Of a stretch of 21,000 nucleotides of DNA, positions 19,142 through 21,000 are shown piece by piece. Below the pieces are notes generated by a model. The model worked only from the letters and a program-made list of their open reading frames with translations. It was not told the origin of the DNA and made no database searches. Source of the DNA: Chrysomallon squamiferum (taxonomy: Eukaryota > Mollusca > Gastropoda > Neomphalida > Peltospiridae); contig CM022669.1 of assembly GCA_012295275.1 (NCBI GenBank), positions 14,124,172 to 14,145,171 of the forward strand. Direction: 5' to 3'. Numbering within the stretch: the first letter of the stretch is position 1; each line of letters starts with the position of its first letter. The position numbers were made by a program, and so were the translations under genes.

Positions 19142-19570
19142 CAAAAATGTCATTGGCATGATTAGTAATAACACATTTATGCATAGTTTAATATGTCTTA
19201 GTTAAAAACAACAATCAAAAAGATTACTAATCCAATCCATATTTCTGATTATAAGATATATATATATATAAAACACTAATACTACTAATAGCAACTGAAA
19301 ACAATAGCAGTGGTTTTGTCTACTATCTACAATAATAATAATACTAATGATAATAATAATAATAACAAAAATGTCATTGGCATGATTAGTAATAACACAT
19401 TTATGCATAGTTTAATATGTCTTAGTTAAAAACAACAATCAAAAAGATTACTAATCCAATCCATATTTCTGATTATAAGATATATATATATATAAAACAC
19501 TAATACTACTAATAGCAACTGAAAACAATAGTAGTGGTTTATGTCTACTATCTACAATAATAATAATAAC
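19142..19570. repeat. Near-perfect tandem duplication, offset 224 bp
   Basis: The segment starting CAAAAATGTCATTGGCATGA at 19,142 reappears at 19,366. The copies run for about 200 bases with only a few differences (AGCAGTGGTTTTGTC versus AGTAGTGGTTTATGTC) and different lengths of the terminal TAA run. Such high identity in AT-rich non-coding DNA means a recent duplication or an assembly artefact. Confidence 0.95.
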
Positions 19571-20953
<1,383 letters not shown>

Positions 20954-21000
20954 ACCGTGTCGTGAAAATGAAAAGGATGTTTCTCCATCACTGCCCAGGC
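20954..21000 (-). CDS. Possible partial exon of an upstream minus-strand gene
   Basis: On the minus strand the edge reads WAVMEKHPFHFHDT in one frame, followed by ACACG|GTAATC, a plausible donor at 20,953. Base composition is clearly less AT-rich than the 3.7 kb to the left. A second minus frame and two plus-strand frames are also open, so the coding frame, and even the strand, are uncertain. It could be the 3' part of an exon from another gene or a distant 5' exon of the GON4L-like gene. I do not recognise the peptide. Confidence 0.28.

Overview
This is a metazoan nuclear genome window. It is AT-rich, has many short introns, homopolymer runs and CT, CA, TG and AAT microsatellites, and lacks bacterial gene organisation. 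One large multi-exon gene on the minus strand fills roughly 1-17,150. Joining 18 coding exons across GT/AG junctions whose phases all agree gives a protein that I recognise from conserved blocks (FEPKMTR, RTRSKLPL, APDITPDMYD, DPEYDYL, a SANT/Myb-like AEDN-LIALG segment and LPPW) as an ortholog of GON4L, the gon-4-like nuclear transcriptional co-regulator. Divergence from vertebrate GON4L and the microsatellite-rich introns suggest an invertebrate, possibly a mollusc or other lophotrochozoan. That placement is inference.

Layout, in transcription order (right to left). At about 17,066-17,170 lies a probable promoter and non-coding first exon, with ETS-like and YY1-like motifs and a good splice donor at 17,065. 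After an intron of about 1.8 kb comes a 2.8-kb first coding exon (12,434-15,233). It encodes an acidic, Ser/Thr-rich N-terminus and then about 69 tandem pentapeptides of the T-P-E-x-x / x-S-E-M-K type. This exon has an apparent one-base frame break at an A5 run (15,034-15,038). Sixteen small exons (82-214 bp) between 11,889 and 1,630 carry the conserved GON4L core. A 1.25-kb exon (1-1,252) encodes a low-complexity region and runs off the left edge. The PAH and C-terminal SANT regions known from vertebrate GON4L would therefore lie outside the window. At least 2,075 codons are present.

The most unusual structure is in the introns. Several contain tandem arrays that abut a 5' splice site, and their repeat unit includes the splice donor and a piece of the adjoining exon (exons ending at 8,045, 7,553 and 3,909, and more weakly 6,504). 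The exon end plus donor has been copied repeatedly into the intron, leaving decoy donors. In the three clear cases, splicing at a decoy would meet a stop codon almost immediately.

From 17,171 to 20,953 I see no supported gene. This stretch holds a nearly perfect 224-bp tandem duplication, a pair of diverged dispersed repeats, poly(T) runs and a (CT)54 microsatellite. The last 47 bases may be the 3' end of an exon of another minus-strand gene or of an upstream exon.
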